NCBI GenBank assembly: GCA_963781595.1 | Contig: CAWAGG010000006.1 | Span: forward strand, 1 to 64,000 | From: JBEDUK01 sp963781595 | GTDB taxonomy: Bacteria > Actinomycetota > UBA4738 | Length of the DNA stretch: 64,000 nt | Reading direction: 5' to 3' | Shown: piece by piece, positions 1 to 6,816 of the stretch | How the letters are laid out: every line of letters starts with the position of its first letter | How positions within the stretch are numbered: position 1 is the stretch's first letter | The notes under the pieces: model-generated | What the model was told of the DNA's origin: nothing | Database searches by the model: none | What the model saw: the letters and a program-made list of their open reading frames with translations, nothing else | Position numbers and translations under genes: made by a program

Positions 1-35
1 TACAGGCGGCGACCTGGAATGGGAGAGCCCCGCAG

Positions 36-218
36 ATGAACGCGCGCGGCCCGGATCTACGTGGCCGACCAACCCCTGATCTGGACGATGCCACCAGCGC
101 GGAGGAGTCGGCGACTTGGGCCGCTGATGCGCTGACGCGGCTCGTTGAAGCATGCGACAAGCGCCTGCGCTTGATCGCCCAGATGGTCATCGCCTTGCGT
201 GATCCGTCGATGGCTTAG
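36..218 (+). CDS. hypothetical protein, 60 aa
   Basis: Short open frame with an ATG start and a purine-rich stretch (gggagag) about 10 bases upstream. The product is acidic at the N-terminus and ends in an amphipathic helix-like stretch (LTRLVEACDKRLRLIAQMVIALR). I do not recognise a family. It may be a real small gene or the tail of a locus lying outside the window. Confidence 0.3.
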   Translation: MNARGPDLRGRPTPDLDDATSAEESATWAADALTRLVEACDKRLRLIAQMVIALRDPSMA

Positions 219-251
219 ATTCAAATCGATTCGCCCTACTGAACCTGATTG

Positions 252-632
252 TCACCACCGGACGGTGATGTCCGCTCCTTCGCCACTGCTCCCGGCGGCC
301 TCTCTCTTCCTCGCGCGGACATCGGCCACGAAGGTATCGTTGCACTCCACCAACTATCCGGTGGGTCCGATGACGTTGTCGGATATGAACAGCGTGTCGA
401 GCACCGGCTTCAGGAGATTGTCCAGATCCGGAGGAACAGACTGGTTCGGCTGGATGAACAGTCGCTCTTTCACCAGGTGGAACCTGACATCGACGGCGAA
501 TGTTGCATCCTCGTCCGGTCGATAGGGCGCTTCCGGGCATTGGGTTTGCACGGCCTCGGCAAGCGCTACCCGCCACGGTGTCGGCCCAGACTTCCGTGTC
601 GACGGCCGAACTCCACGCACTCGTATGAACAC
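252..632 (-). pseudogene. RusA-like Holliday junction resolvase, interrupted by an in-frame TAG
   Basis: The N-terminal 92 codons carry the RusA hallmark PDLDNLLKPVLDTL, with the conserved acidic residues that coordinate Mg in RusA resolvases. A TAG at 354-356 stops the frame. The same frame then continues for 33 more codons (containing DTFVADVRARKRE, like the RusA end that repeats D and K/R residues) to a TGA at 252-254. Length through the stop is about 125 residues, normal for the family, so a single nonsense change has split the gene. TAG is an ordinary stop elsewhere in the window, so recoding is unlikely. RusA genes are usually phage- or prophage-derived, which fits the accessory surroundings. 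Confidence 0.6.
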
Positions 633-745
633 CTCAATCTTCTGACCCCTTCCTTGGTCGCAATCTACAGTAGGTGTGGATCGTGGTGCTCCTCTTCATG
701 TCGAAAGCGTCCTCTCGGCTGGCGCCCATCGCTGGCGGAAGGTAG

Positions 746-1027
746 TTGCGGCCGACCTTCTCCACGCCGGTCGCCGAGATCTGCTCGTGCCTATGGCGTT
801 CGATCCGCCGGCGCATCTCATCGAACGACGCGGCGCCGTTCTTCTCGGGAGAACGCCTGCGCGTGACCGTCGATCGCCGCCCGGTCGCCGAGCTCGTCCC
901 GCTCCCTCGGCGGCGACCCACGATGCCCTGGCCCGAGCTCCGCGCACATCTTGCCATCATCAGGGCCGACGCCGGCATCGCCGACGACCTCCGCGTGGCG
1001 CTCCCGGGGACCACCGACGACCTGTGA
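746..1027 (+). CDS. Phd/YefM-type antitoxin with damaged N-terminus
   Basis: The stretch from about 808 on (ISSNDAAPFFS, then GERLRVTVDRRPVAELVPLP) matches the Phd/YefM fold that binds operator DNA. The usual initiator position before ISS is an arginine codon (CGC), and a few codons normally present between FFS and GERL are missing. The frame is open from an upstream ATG at 746, but the first 20 residues do not look like an antitoxin, so this may be a decayed gene. The C-terminal toxin-binding tail looks intact and its TGA overlaps the start of the PIN toxin by 4 bases. Confidence 0.5.
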   Translation: MRPTFSTPVAEICSCLWRSIRRRISSNDAAPFFSGERLRVTVDRRPVAELVPLPRRRPTMPWPELRAHLAIIRADAGIADDLRVALPGTTDDL

Positions 1028-1407
1028 CGGCGCTCGCCGACACCTCGCTGTTCATCGCGCGCGAGCAGGAGCGACCGATCGGCGACGCCGTGCCCGACGA
1101 GCTCGCCGTCTCGGTGATCACGGTCGCCGAGCTGTCGCTCGGCGTCGTCCTCGCCGAGGACCCGGAGCTTCGGTCGAAGCGACTCTCCACCGTTGCGTTC
1201 GTCCAGTCGAACTTCGAACCCTTGCCCGTGGACGAGGCGGCCGCGCAGGCCTGGGCCGGGCTCGTGGCCGCGCTGCGGAGGGACGGCCGGCGTGCCCCGC
1301 TGAACGACTCCTGGATCGCGGCGATCGCGCTGTCTCGCGGTCTGGCGGTCGTCACGCGGGACGACGACTACGACGGCATGCCGGACCTCGAGGTCATCCG
1401 GGTGTGA
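1024..1407 (+). CDS. VapC-type PIN-domain toxin
   Basis: A 127-residue PIN domain, the normal VapC length. The predicted metal-binding acids are visible: D6 in ADTSLF, E36 in TVAELSLG, D95 in LNDSWIA and D113 in VTRDDDY. PIN toxins of this kind cleave RNA using Mg or Mn. It starts at a GTG inside the antitoxin stop (GTGA, 4-base overlap), so translation is coupled. Because the partner antitoxin looks damaged, either residual neutralisation persists or the toxin is not expressed. A heavily deleted relative of this toxin lies at 17226-17294. Confidence 0.8.
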   Translation: MTALADTSLFIAREQERPIGDAVPDELAVSVITVAELSLGVVLAEDPELRSKRLSTVAFVQSNFEPLPVDEAAAQAWAGLVAALRRDGRRAPLNDSWIAAIALSRGLAVVTRDDDYDGMPDLEVIRV

Positions 1408-1429
1408 AGCCGTAGCCGATAGCGCCTAG

Positions 1430-1546
1430 CAGCTGAACATCTACGTGCCGAAGGACCGTGAGCCCACGCTTCGGTACCTCGATCGCGTGAGCCGTCGGGT
1501 CGGGCGTCCGAAGAGCGAGCTGGTCCTCGCGGCGCACCATCCCTAG
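1430..1546 (+). pseudogene. truncated duplicate of the downstream RHH antitoxin
   Basis: This stretch is nearly identical to the first 35 codons of the antitoxin at 1646 (QLNIYVPKDREP, RVGRPKSELVLAA), with about half a dozen base differences. The promoter-like bases before it are also duplicated, but the three bases CAT are missing at the start, which removes the ATG. After the shared GCGGCG the copy diverges and ends at a TAG. It is an incomplete tandem duplication and cannot encode a functional antitoxin. Confidence 0.75.
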
Positions 1547-1628
1547 ACACCTTCGCAAGGCTTCGAGATATGTCGATGCCGCTGCGTAACCTCACGTTCC
1601 GATGGAAGCCGGCTAAGCCGACTCTCGA

Positions 1629-1644
1629 TAGGCTATAGTGCCTA
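1629..1644 (+). promoter_or_regulatory. -10 box within an inverted repeat at the RHH antitoxin start
   Basis: TATAGT (1634-1639) sits 6 bases before the ATG at 1646, the spacing of a leaderless start. It is bracketed by TAGGC and GCCTA, an inverted repeat suited to autorepression by the RHH antitoxin. Confidence 0.5.
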
Positions 1645-1645
1645 C

Positions 1646-1885
1646 ATGCAGTTGAACATCTACGTCCCGAAGGACCGTGAGCCCACGCTTCGGCACCTCG
1701 ATCGCGTCAGCCGCCGGGTCGGGCGTCCGAAGAGCGAGCTGGTCCTCGCGGCGATCGACGCCTACCTGGACGCCATCGACGGCGAAGGGCGATCCGGATC
1801 TCAGCGGGCTCTCCGGACCTTCGACCTCGGCCGGGGCGAGGTCCCCGCCCGATCCGAGCTGTACGAGCACGGGCGACCGACCTGA
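1646..1885 (+). CDS. ribbon-helix-helix antitoxin (VapB-like)
   Basis: 79 residues. The N-terminus (MQLNIYVPKD) forms the expected beta strand, followed by two helices (LRHLDRVSRRVGRPKSELVLAAIDAYLDAID), the RHH/CopG layout for operator binding. The C-terminal third is polar and probably wraps the partner toxin. The start is set by a -10 box 6 bases upstream, with no Shine-Dalgarno. The stop TGA overlaps the toxin start by 4 bases. A broken copy of its first half lies just upstream at 1430-1546. Confidence 0.75.
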   Translation: MQLNIYVPKDREPTLRHLDRVSRRVGRPKSELVLAAIDAYLDAIDGEGRSGSQRALRTFDLGRGEVPARSELYEHGRPT

Positions 1886-2319
1886 TCCTCCTGGACACGA
1901 ACGTCCTGGTCTACGCCTCGCACGAGGCAGCGCCGCAGCACGCCGCGGCGCGCGGTGTCGTCGAACGGGCGATGGACGGCCGGCTCGACGCGGCCCTCGT
2001 GCCCCAGGTCCTGCTGGAGTTCCACGCGGTCGTGACGGACCCACGCCGCTTCGAACGACCCGTCAGCGCCGGCGACGCCTGGGCGCAGGTCGAAGTCCTC
2101 GCCGCCGCGATCCCCCTCCTCGACGTCCCGGCGGAGGCGTTCGACCGGATGCCCGCGCTGGTCCAGCGCCACGGGCCGGTCGGCGGCGACGTGTTCGATC
2201 TCTTCCTCGTCGCGCAGATGCAGGCGCACGGCATCGACGCGATCTGCACCGAGGACGTCGGAGGCTTCGAACGCTTCCGGGACGACGGGATCCGGGCGGT
2301 CCGCCCGGCCGATGCGTGA
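1882..2319 (+). CDS. VapC-type PIN-domain toxin, apparent CTG start
   Basis: 145 residues if translation starts at CTG 1882 (LILLDTNVLVYA). Acidic PIN residues are D5, E46 in LLEFHAV, D93/D96 in GGDVFDLF and D115 in CTEDVGGF. No ATG, GTG or TTG lies in this frame where a PIN domain must begin; the CTG overlaps the antitoxin stop as CTGA, copying the ATGA/GTGA coupling seen in neighbouring modules. A later start would delete the first catalytic aspartate. So it is either a genuine CTG start or a gene disabled by a start-codon change. Confidence 0.75.
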   Translation: MILLDTNVLVYASHEAAPQHAAARGVVERAMDGRLDAALVPQVLLEFHAVVTDPRRFERPVSAGDAWAQVEVLAAAIPLLDVPAEAFDRMPALVQRHGPVGGDVFDLFLVAQMQAHGIDAICTEDVGGFERFRDDGIRAVRPADA

Positions 2320-2400
2320 ACCGACCCGAGCGACCGGTCGCCTACGCGGTGGAGAGCTCTTCGACCGGCGTGTCCTACTCCCGAGCAGACCCGGCTGTCG

Positions 2401-2901
2401 GTGGGACGGAGTACCTTCGGACCATGGCACCAGCCTGGCATCCCCGAGAGCGTTCGGTTCGTCTGGGAGCAGGCGGAACGCCGGATCGATGCACAACTCA
2501 GGCAGGCGGATGCGCTCGACGCGAAGGCCGGGGCGATGGTCGGGATCCACGCGCTGGCAGCGGGCATCCTTGCGTCGATCCTCGGGAGGCTGACCGGTGG
2601 GACCAGGTGGATCGTCCTCGCTGGGATCGTCGGCCTGCTGGTGAGCGGCTGGTACGCCCTCCGCGCCTATCGGGCCGAGTCCTACGATCGGAGCCCCTCG
2701 CCCGATGAGCTGTGGCGGTTCGGCGACTGGACCGAGGAAGAGGTCATGCTCCGCTTCCTCTCGACCCGTTTCGCGGCTCTCGACAACAACCGCGCGAGGC
2801 TCGATGTGAAGGCCCGGAGCTTCGCTCGGAGCCTCTCGATGTTGGGCCTGATCGCGCTCGTGGTGGCCGTCGCGGCGGTCGTAGACTTGGTCGCCTCATG
2901 A
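2401..2901 (+). CDS. three-helix membrane protein, Pycsar/SLATT effector-like topology
   Basis: 166 residues from a GTG start; no clear ribosome site, so the exact start is uncertain. An amphipathic N-terminal helix (about 18-45, ending ADALDAKAGAM) leads into TM1 (46-64) and TM2 (69-88). A charged cytoplasmic linker (90-144, with WTEEEVMLRFL and LDVKARSF) follows, then a C-terminal TM3 (145-165). Helix, two TMs, linker and TM is the arrangement of SLATT/PycTM membrane effectors in nucleotide-signal defence systems, and the ALDAKA stretch recalls the conserved KA motif there. That assignment is inference from topology; no cyclase lies nearby. Its stop overlaps the next start (ATGA), so it forms an operon with the Pro-rich small protein. 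Confidence 0.6.
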   Translation: MGRSTFGPWHQPGIPESVRFVWEQAERRIDAQLRQADALDAKAGAMVGIHALAAGILASILGRLTGGTRWIVLAGIVGLLVSGWYALRAYRAESYDRSPSPDELWRFGDWTEEEVMLRFLSTRFAALDNNRARLDVKARSFARSLSMLGLIALVVAVAAVVDLVAS

Positions 2902-3182
2902 ACCAGCCGCAGGTGGACCCGCTTCCCCCGGCGATGCGCCGGCTCCCGCGGCCGCCCTCGCAGCGACGCGACGTGGTGAACGACCTCGGGTGGTTGTCTC
3001 GCGGCTTGGCCCGGAAGGCCGATGCCGCCGCGCGGCCGGCGATCGAGGCGTACCTCCTCGCCGAGGGTGAGGACTCCGGGCTTCCGCCAGATCCCGTTGA
3101 ACCGCCGCCCCTGCCCGATCCTCCGGTCCAGCGACCTGACACGGAGACGAAGGGCGCGCGCCCGGCGACCGATCGACGGTAG
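2898..3182 (+). CDS. small Pro-rich protein, VNDLGWLSRG family, copy 1
   Basis: 94 residues, no recognised domain. The core VNDLGWLSRG is followed by RKADAAA, then GEDSGLPPDP and a run of PxxP motifs (PVEPPPLPDPPV), ending in a basic disordered tail. Two further copies occur at 4657-4902 and 6964-7221, sharing the core, the AD..A stretch and SGLPPDP. Conservation across copies in divergent flanks argues that it is a real coding family. ATG overlaps the stop of the membrane-protein gene by 4 bases, implying coupled expression and probably a functional pair. Function unknown; the Pro-rich motifs suggest a protein-binding role. Confidence 0.65.
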   Translation: MNQPQVDPLPPAMRRLPRPPSQRRDVVNDLGWLSRGLARKADAAARPAIEAYLLAEGEDSGLPPDPVEPPPLPDPPVQRPDTETKGARPATDRR

Positions 3183-3303
3183 CGGCCAGGGCCTCCCGCA
3201 CACAAGACCTCGGCCCGAGCAGCGACCGTGCGCATGCGAACGACCCTTTTCGTCAGATCGTGGCACCACCGTGCTGGCTGTTGGGTCGGGCCCCGGAAAC
3301 GCA

Positions 3304-3325
3304 GAGACCCGCCGGAGCGGGTCTC
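3304..3325. terminator. perfect 9-bp hairpin with tetraloop
   Basis: GAGACCCGC and GCGGGTCTC flank the loop CGGA. It lies between the plus-strand gene ending at 3182 and the minus-strand gene ending at 3420, so it could stop transcripts from both sides. There is no strong T-run. Confidence 0.4.
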
Positions 3326-3419
3326 GCACCCAGCCACCGAAGCGACTGGGGGTGCACGGGTATGGTATCGGCCACTGCCCGGACGTGCGGATCTGCGCGT
3401 CTTGCCGACCCGGGGAACC

Positions 3420-3779
3420 TCAGGCCGTTCTCGTGCCCCCGCGCGTGTCAGGGTGACCTTGCTCGTGCTCGATCGCCGCGGCGACATCGCGGACCGTGAT
3501 CCCCGGGTACTCACGCGTGATCTCTTCGGCGCTCATGCCGGCGCGATGGAGGTTCCAGATCGCCCTGGTCGGGACCCTCGGCCCGGCGAGGACGGGCGTC
3601 GACCCCAGCACGCCACGTCGGCGCTCGATCCGCGCCACGCGGCGGTGCGCCAGCCGGTCCGCTTCAGCCTGGGTCCTGAGCGTCGCGGCGAACGCCTCGA
3701 TCGGCACCGTCAGCTCGATGATCAGTTGTCCGGGCCGGCGCCAGCTCTCCAACCCGCCTTCGGGCCGCTCGAGCAGCAA
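3420..3779 (-). CDS. DUF433-domain protein, antitoxin-like
   Basis: 119 residues. The C-terminal half (GSTPVLAGPRVPTRAIWNL, then MSAEEITREYPGITVRDVAAAIEHE) is a DUF433 helix-turn-helix domain, usually found as an antitoxin beside DUF5615 toxins. The first 60 residues form a separate region (IELTVPIEAFAATLRTQAEADRLAHRRVARIERR). It lies 3 bases downstream of the HigA-like gene and is probably co-transcribed with it; no DUF5615 toxin is beside it. A 43-base block from its 3' end recurs at 6916-6958. Confidence 0.65.
   Translation of the reverse strand: MLLERPEGGLESWRRPGQLIIELTVPIEAFAATLRTQAEADRLAHRRVARIERRRGVLGSTPVLAGPRVPTRAIWNLHRAGMSAEEITREYPGITVRDVAAAIEHEQGHPDTRGGTRTA
3460..3502. repeat. 43-bp repeat, copy A (within the DUF433 3' end)
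   Basis: Identical to 6916-6958. It encodes part of the DUF433 C-terminus on the minus strand (VRDVAAAIEHEQ). Similarity continues weakly beyond the far end of the perfect block. Confidence 0.8.
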
Positions 3780-3782
3780 GTC

Positions 3783-4130
3783 CTACCCAGGGCTCCCGCC
3801 GACGAGCTCTCGAACCGGAGCCTCGGGCGGCCCACTCTGGAAGCCGATGACCAGCCGAACACCGAGCGCCTCGGCGACGCGCTGGAGCGTGGCGACGCTC
3901 GTCCTGTGACGACCGCTCTCCAGCCGCGAGATCGCAGAATGGCTGGTTCCCACCCGCCGGGCGAGCTCCTTCTGAGAGACCCCAGCGGCCGCGCGGTGCT
4001 TGATGACCAGACGGGCCAGCTCCTCGAACTGGGCCAGGCGCTGCTGCTCAGCGCGGTAAGCAGCGCTCGCACGGGCGCGGCGTCGCTGCGACTGCTGCGC
4101 GGTGCTACCGATGGGGTTCTCCGTCGACAC
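3783..4130 (-). CDS. HigA-like XRE-family antitoxin
   Basis: 115 residues from a GTG preceded by GGAGGT at 4-base spacing, which fixes the start; an upstream ATG at 4223 is not needed. An N-terminal basic helix (QRRRARASAAYRAEQQRLAQ) precedes a Cro/C1 HTH (GVSQKELARRVGTSHSAISRLESG, recognition helix SHSAISRLE). The C-terminal stretch ALGVRLVIGFQ is typical of HigA proteins. It lies downstream of its RelE-family toxin, the HigB-then-HigA order. A close copy (about 90% identical over the HTH) is at 18038-18376. Confidence 0.8.
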   Translation of the reverse strand: MSTENPIGSTAQQSQRRRARASAAYRAEQQRLAQFEELARLVIKHRAAAGVSQKELARRVGTSHSAISRLESGRHRTSVATLQRVAEALGVRLVIGFQSGPPEAPVRELVGGSPG

Positions 4131-4197
4131 GGCTACCTCCGGGAACGAACTGCCCGAGGTTACCAATTCTGATAAGCAGCCGTCAAGGCCGGCCACG

Positions 4198-4602
4198 CTA
4201 TGGCGCATCGTGTCCGGCCGCACGCGGCCGCAGGCGCTTGGGCGCGTTCATCCGCTGCTGGAAGTCTGCCCAGCGCGCTTCGGCCACACCGATCTCTGCC
4301 TGCGGAACCTTGCCCGAGTCCTTGCGGAAGATGTGGAGCAGGACGATGAGGTTCCCCGACCTCCGGTAGAGGATCCGGTAGGGCTCCCGTCCGTAATGGC
4401 ACCGCAGCTCACGAAGCTCACCTTGGAGCTGCGAGCTGTGCGGGAAGGGCAGGTGCGGGCTCGACGGGGTCAGCATGTTCAGCCGGTCGATCTGGTTGTC
4501 GAGGGCGACCTGGCGTTCGACCGACATCCCGTCGATGAACGCGTTGACGGGCTCTCCGCCCTCGGCTGCTCGGTAGTAGACGGCCTGCCGTGGCGGGACG
4601 TC
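4198..4602 (-). CDS. HigB-like RelE-superfamily toxin (Gp49 type), start unclear
   Basis: The recognisable toxin runs from QAVYYRAAEGGEPVNAFIDG to the end, through LRCHYGREPYRILYRR and LIVLLHIFRKDSGKVPQAEI, which match the ParE/RelE mRNA-interferase fold of Gp49/HigB proteins. No ATG, GTG or TTG is present in frame near the expected N-terminus; the nearest in-frame starts lie far upstream, antisense to the small Pro-rich gene. The start given is only a working limit, and the initiator may have been lost. The HigA-like antitoxin follows 67 bases downstream. An N-terminal fragment of a paralogue is at 18383-18471. Confidence 0.6.
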   Translation of the reverse strand, partial: DVPPRQAVYYRAAEGGEPVNAFIDGMSVERQVALDNQIDRLNMLTPSSPHLPFPHSSQLQGELRELRCHYGREPYRILYRRSGNLIVLLHIFRKDSGKVPQAEIGVAEARWADFQQRMNAPKRLRPRAAGHDAP

Positions 4603-4656
4603 GGTGCTAGCTTTGGCCGTGGCCGGAACAGCGACAGCGGCGTTCGTGAGGTCGGC

Positions 4657-4902
4657 ATGAAGATCCGGAAGCAGCCCACCGAGGCCGAGCCGGAGTCGCC
4701 CCGCCTGCCCCCGCCGCCGCAGGTCATCTTCGACGATCGCGTCAACGACCTCGGCTGGCTCTCTCGTGGTCCGTCGCGCCGAGCCGACCGGGAGGCCGTA
4801 CTGGAGCTCAAACCCCTCGCGCTGCGGGATGGCGAGGACTCCGGGCTGCCGCCCGATCCTCCCGATGGACCGCCGCTTCCTGCGCCGCCGACGCCGATCT
4901 GA
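4657..4902 (+). CDS. small Pro-rich protein, VNDLGWLSRG family, copy 2
   Basis: 81 residues from ATG, with a weak GTGAGG site 6 bases upstream. Order of elements matches copy 1: a Pro-rich N-terminus (ESPRLPPPPQ), DDRVNDLGWLSRG, SRRADREA, then GEDSGLPPDP and PPLPAPPTPI. Unlike copy 1 it has no membrane-protein partner next to it; it is antisense to the 5' flank of the HigB-like gene. Function unknown. Confidence 0.6.
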   Translation: MKIRKQPTEAEPESPRLPPPPQVIFDDRVNDLGWLSRGPSRRADREAVLELKPLALRDGEDSGLPPDPPDGPPLPAPPTPI

Positions 4903-5042
4903 TCGGACCACGACGAGGCGGCGGATAGCCGAGAGCTCGAGGTTCCCGCGAACCATGTCATCGGTCCGCAGTACCCTTCTAGCCATCGTGAACGAAGCTG
5001 GTTCGTGTGGTGAGTCGCTCTGGGGAGTGCCACGATGACGGC

Positions 5043-5261
5043 ATGGTGTCAGGAGCCTCTGACTTGATCGTCGTGGATCCCGCCGTCCTGCACGGACAGG
5101 CCCACGTGCGCGGCACGCGTGTGCCCGTCAGCGTGATCCTGGACTGCATCGCCGACGGGATGGGCGAGGCGGACATCATTCCGGAGTACCCGACGCTCAC
5201 CTCCGAGGCGATAAGGGCTGCGGCCGCCTATGGCGCCGAACTCGGTCGCGACGAGACCTGA
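5043..5261 (+). CDS. DUF433 antitoxin without its toxin
   Basis: 72 residues, a complete compact DUF433 protein (IVVDPAVLHGQAHVRGTRVP, then VILDCIADGMGEADIIPEYP and TSEAIRAAAAYGAEL). This family normally precedes a DUF5615 PIN-like toxin, but no such gene follows. The last codons differ from the copy at 14316, so the toxin was lost here by deletion. ATG is chosen because CACGAT, a weak -10, lies 6 bases upstream. Confidence 0.75.
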   Translation: MVSGASDLIVVDPAVLHGQAHVRGTRVPVSVILDCIADGMGEADIIPEYPTLTSEAIRAAAAYGAELGRDET

Positions 5262-5360
5262 AGGCGGTCGAACCTTGCACCGCAATCTTGGAACCTCATC
5301 GCGTCCGCGTGCGCCGACTGAGCTGACCCGGCCGTGCGGCTCCATGCTTGTCTGACCGGC

Positions 5361-6275
5361 TCAGGTCACTTCGCTCCGCGAGCGCGATCGACGACCTCCT
5401 CGAGCCCCCCTTCGACCGCTCGATGCGATCGCACGGGTGAGCTGGTCATCGTTCCGCCGAGCCTCCTCTCCTGGCGCATACGGCCCAGAGAGGAGGAACG
5501 TGGGCACGCCTTCGAAGTTCGCACCGCTCCCTGGCCCGATGCTTCTCGACCCGAGCACGACCGAAGCGGCCTTCTTGAATGCGAACAGGACCAAGCCAGG
5601 CTCCCACTCGCGCACCTTGTCCTTGAGCAGCTCGACGCCTGCCTGCAGTTCGTCGTCGTCGATCTCCGCAGCGGAGGCGCTGGGGCGCTTGACCACGTCC
5701 GTCAGTCCGTTGCCTCGCCTCGAGAACGCCTCGTCCTCGGCGCCGGGCGTCGGATCGACGAGCAGACCGAGCCGCGCGAGGCGTGCCCAGAGACGTTTCC
5801 CGAGCTTGCCCTGGTAGTAGTGACCAGCGGCGACAGAAGGAGGCGCCGGATTGATGCCCACGAGCAGGATCCCGCCGCGACGAGGCGGCACATCAGCAAG
5901 CGTGATGACGGTAGAACCCATCCACCGTTCCTCGTTCCGGAATCCGGATGTCGAACTGCGTTCGCCGCGCGGTGCTCCGAAGGCCTCGAGTCGCTCCCCG
6001 ACATCCGCCCCTCGCATCGGATAGGCGACCTGCTCGCGATCGATCGCGTCCATGAGCTCCCACTGCGACAGCCCAGCCTCCTCGGCCGCGCGACCGATCG
6101 AGAGCTCGCCCCGTTCGTACCCGCGGAGCGCTCGGTCCAGGTCCCAACGCTTGACGGACTCCTTGAGGAGGCGCCGGATCACGGTGGCTCGGTCGAGCGA
6201 CTCCTCCTTCGCCACGCGCTCGAGATCCTCGAGGATGTCCTCCTCCAGCCGCAGGTTCACCTGTTCGGTCCTCAT
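5361..6275 (-). CDS. RHH antitoxin continuous in frame with a uracil-DNA glycosylase
   Basis: One open frame of 304 codons with two unrelated parts. Residues 1-90 are an RHH/UPF0175-like antitoxin (EQVNLRLEEDILEDLERVA, ATVIRRLLKESV, then LSIGRAAEEAGLSQWELMDAI). From about residue 119 (ATG at 5921) follows a uracil-DNA glycosylase-superfamily domain of MUG type, with GILLVGINPAPPSVAAGHYY, GNGLTDVVKRPSA and a C-terminal LLSGPYAP. No stop separates them. Either this is a true fusion, or the antitoxin stop was lost and the glycosylase is made from its own ATG at 5921. The start overlaps the stop of the DUF3368 toxin upstream (ATGA). Confidence 0.65.
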   Translation of the reverse strand: MRTEQVNLRLEEDILEDLERVAKEESLDRATVIRRLLKESVKRWDLDRALRGYERGELSIGRAAEEAGLSQWELMDAIDREQVAYPMRGADVGERLEAFGAPRGERSSTSGFRNEERWMGSTVITLADVPPRRGGILLVGINPAPPSVAAGHYYQGKLGKRLWARLARLGLLVDPTPGAEDEAFSRRGNGLTDVVKRPSASAAEIDDDELQAGVELLKDKVREWEPGLVLFAFKKAASVVLGSRSIGPGSGANFEGVPTFLLSGPYAPGEEARRNDDQLTRAIASSGRRGARGGRRSRSRSEVT

Positions 6276-6796
6276 CGAGTGCCTCCCTTCAGTTCCTGCT
6301 CGATGGCGAAGACGACTTCCGCCCTCGCTCCCGCCACGACGGCGAGACGCCTGACGAGGCCGAGGGCGTCGGCGAGGTCCATGCGGCCCTCCCTGTAGCC
6401 GATGACCGGGAGGAGCAACGTCGGGACGGCTGCGATGCCCATCGAGGCGGCCACCCGCGACGCGCGGCCCTCGTCGACGATGCAGCGTCCGTCCTGTCTG
6501 CCGAGCGCGAGCACCTCGCTCTCTCCCTTCCCGAGCCGCTCGTTGTCCGCGAGCGCCCGAGCCAGCTTCCTCTGCTGGGCATCGAGCCCGACCCTCCTGA
6601 TGGAACCGGCCGCTTCCGCGGCCCTGATCTCGGCCACCTCGACAGCCCCGATCCGCTCGCCGGCTTCGACGGACTCGGCCCAGACCGAAGGCGGCACGAG
6701 GAGCGTCTCGACGCACCGTGCGATCTCGACGAACGCGTCACACTTCGCGATGTAGATCAGGCTCGAAGCGTCGGTCGGTAGCTCAGTCCTCGGCAT
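6272..6796 (-). CDS. DUF3368 PIN-like toxin
   Basis: 174 residues. Opens with TDASSLIYIAKCDAF, the DUF3368 signature with the first catalytic aspartate, followed by VPPSVWAESVEAG, GKGESEVLAL and CIVDEGRASRVA, supplying the other acids of a PIN fold. DUF3368 proteins are predicted ribonuclease toxins paired with UPF0175/RHH antitoxins. Here the toxin gene comes first and the antitoxin second, with a 4-base overlap, the reverse of the usual order. A TATTCT/TAGGCT stretch just before the ATG may be its -10. Confidence 0.75.
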   Translation of the reverse strand: MPRTELPTDASSLIYIAKCDAFVEIARCVETLLVPPSVWAESVEAGERIGAVEVAEIRAAEAAGSIRRVGLDAQQRKLARALADNERLGKGESEVLALGRQDGRCIVDEGRASRVAASMGIAAVPTLLLPVIGYREGRMDLADALGLVRRLAVVAGARAEVVFAIEQELKGGTR

Positions 6797-6816
6797 ACGC
6801 TAGCCTAGAATAGCAT

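Noticed and set aside
2312..2593. Plus-strand short frame between the PIN toxin and the membrane-protein gene
   Set aside because: Arg-rich low-complexity product overlapping the supported membrane protein in another frame.
3301..3370. tRNA-like fold around the 3304-3325 hairpin
   Set aside because: Only one stem is perfect; there is no T-arm consensus, no acceptor stem and no CCA context.
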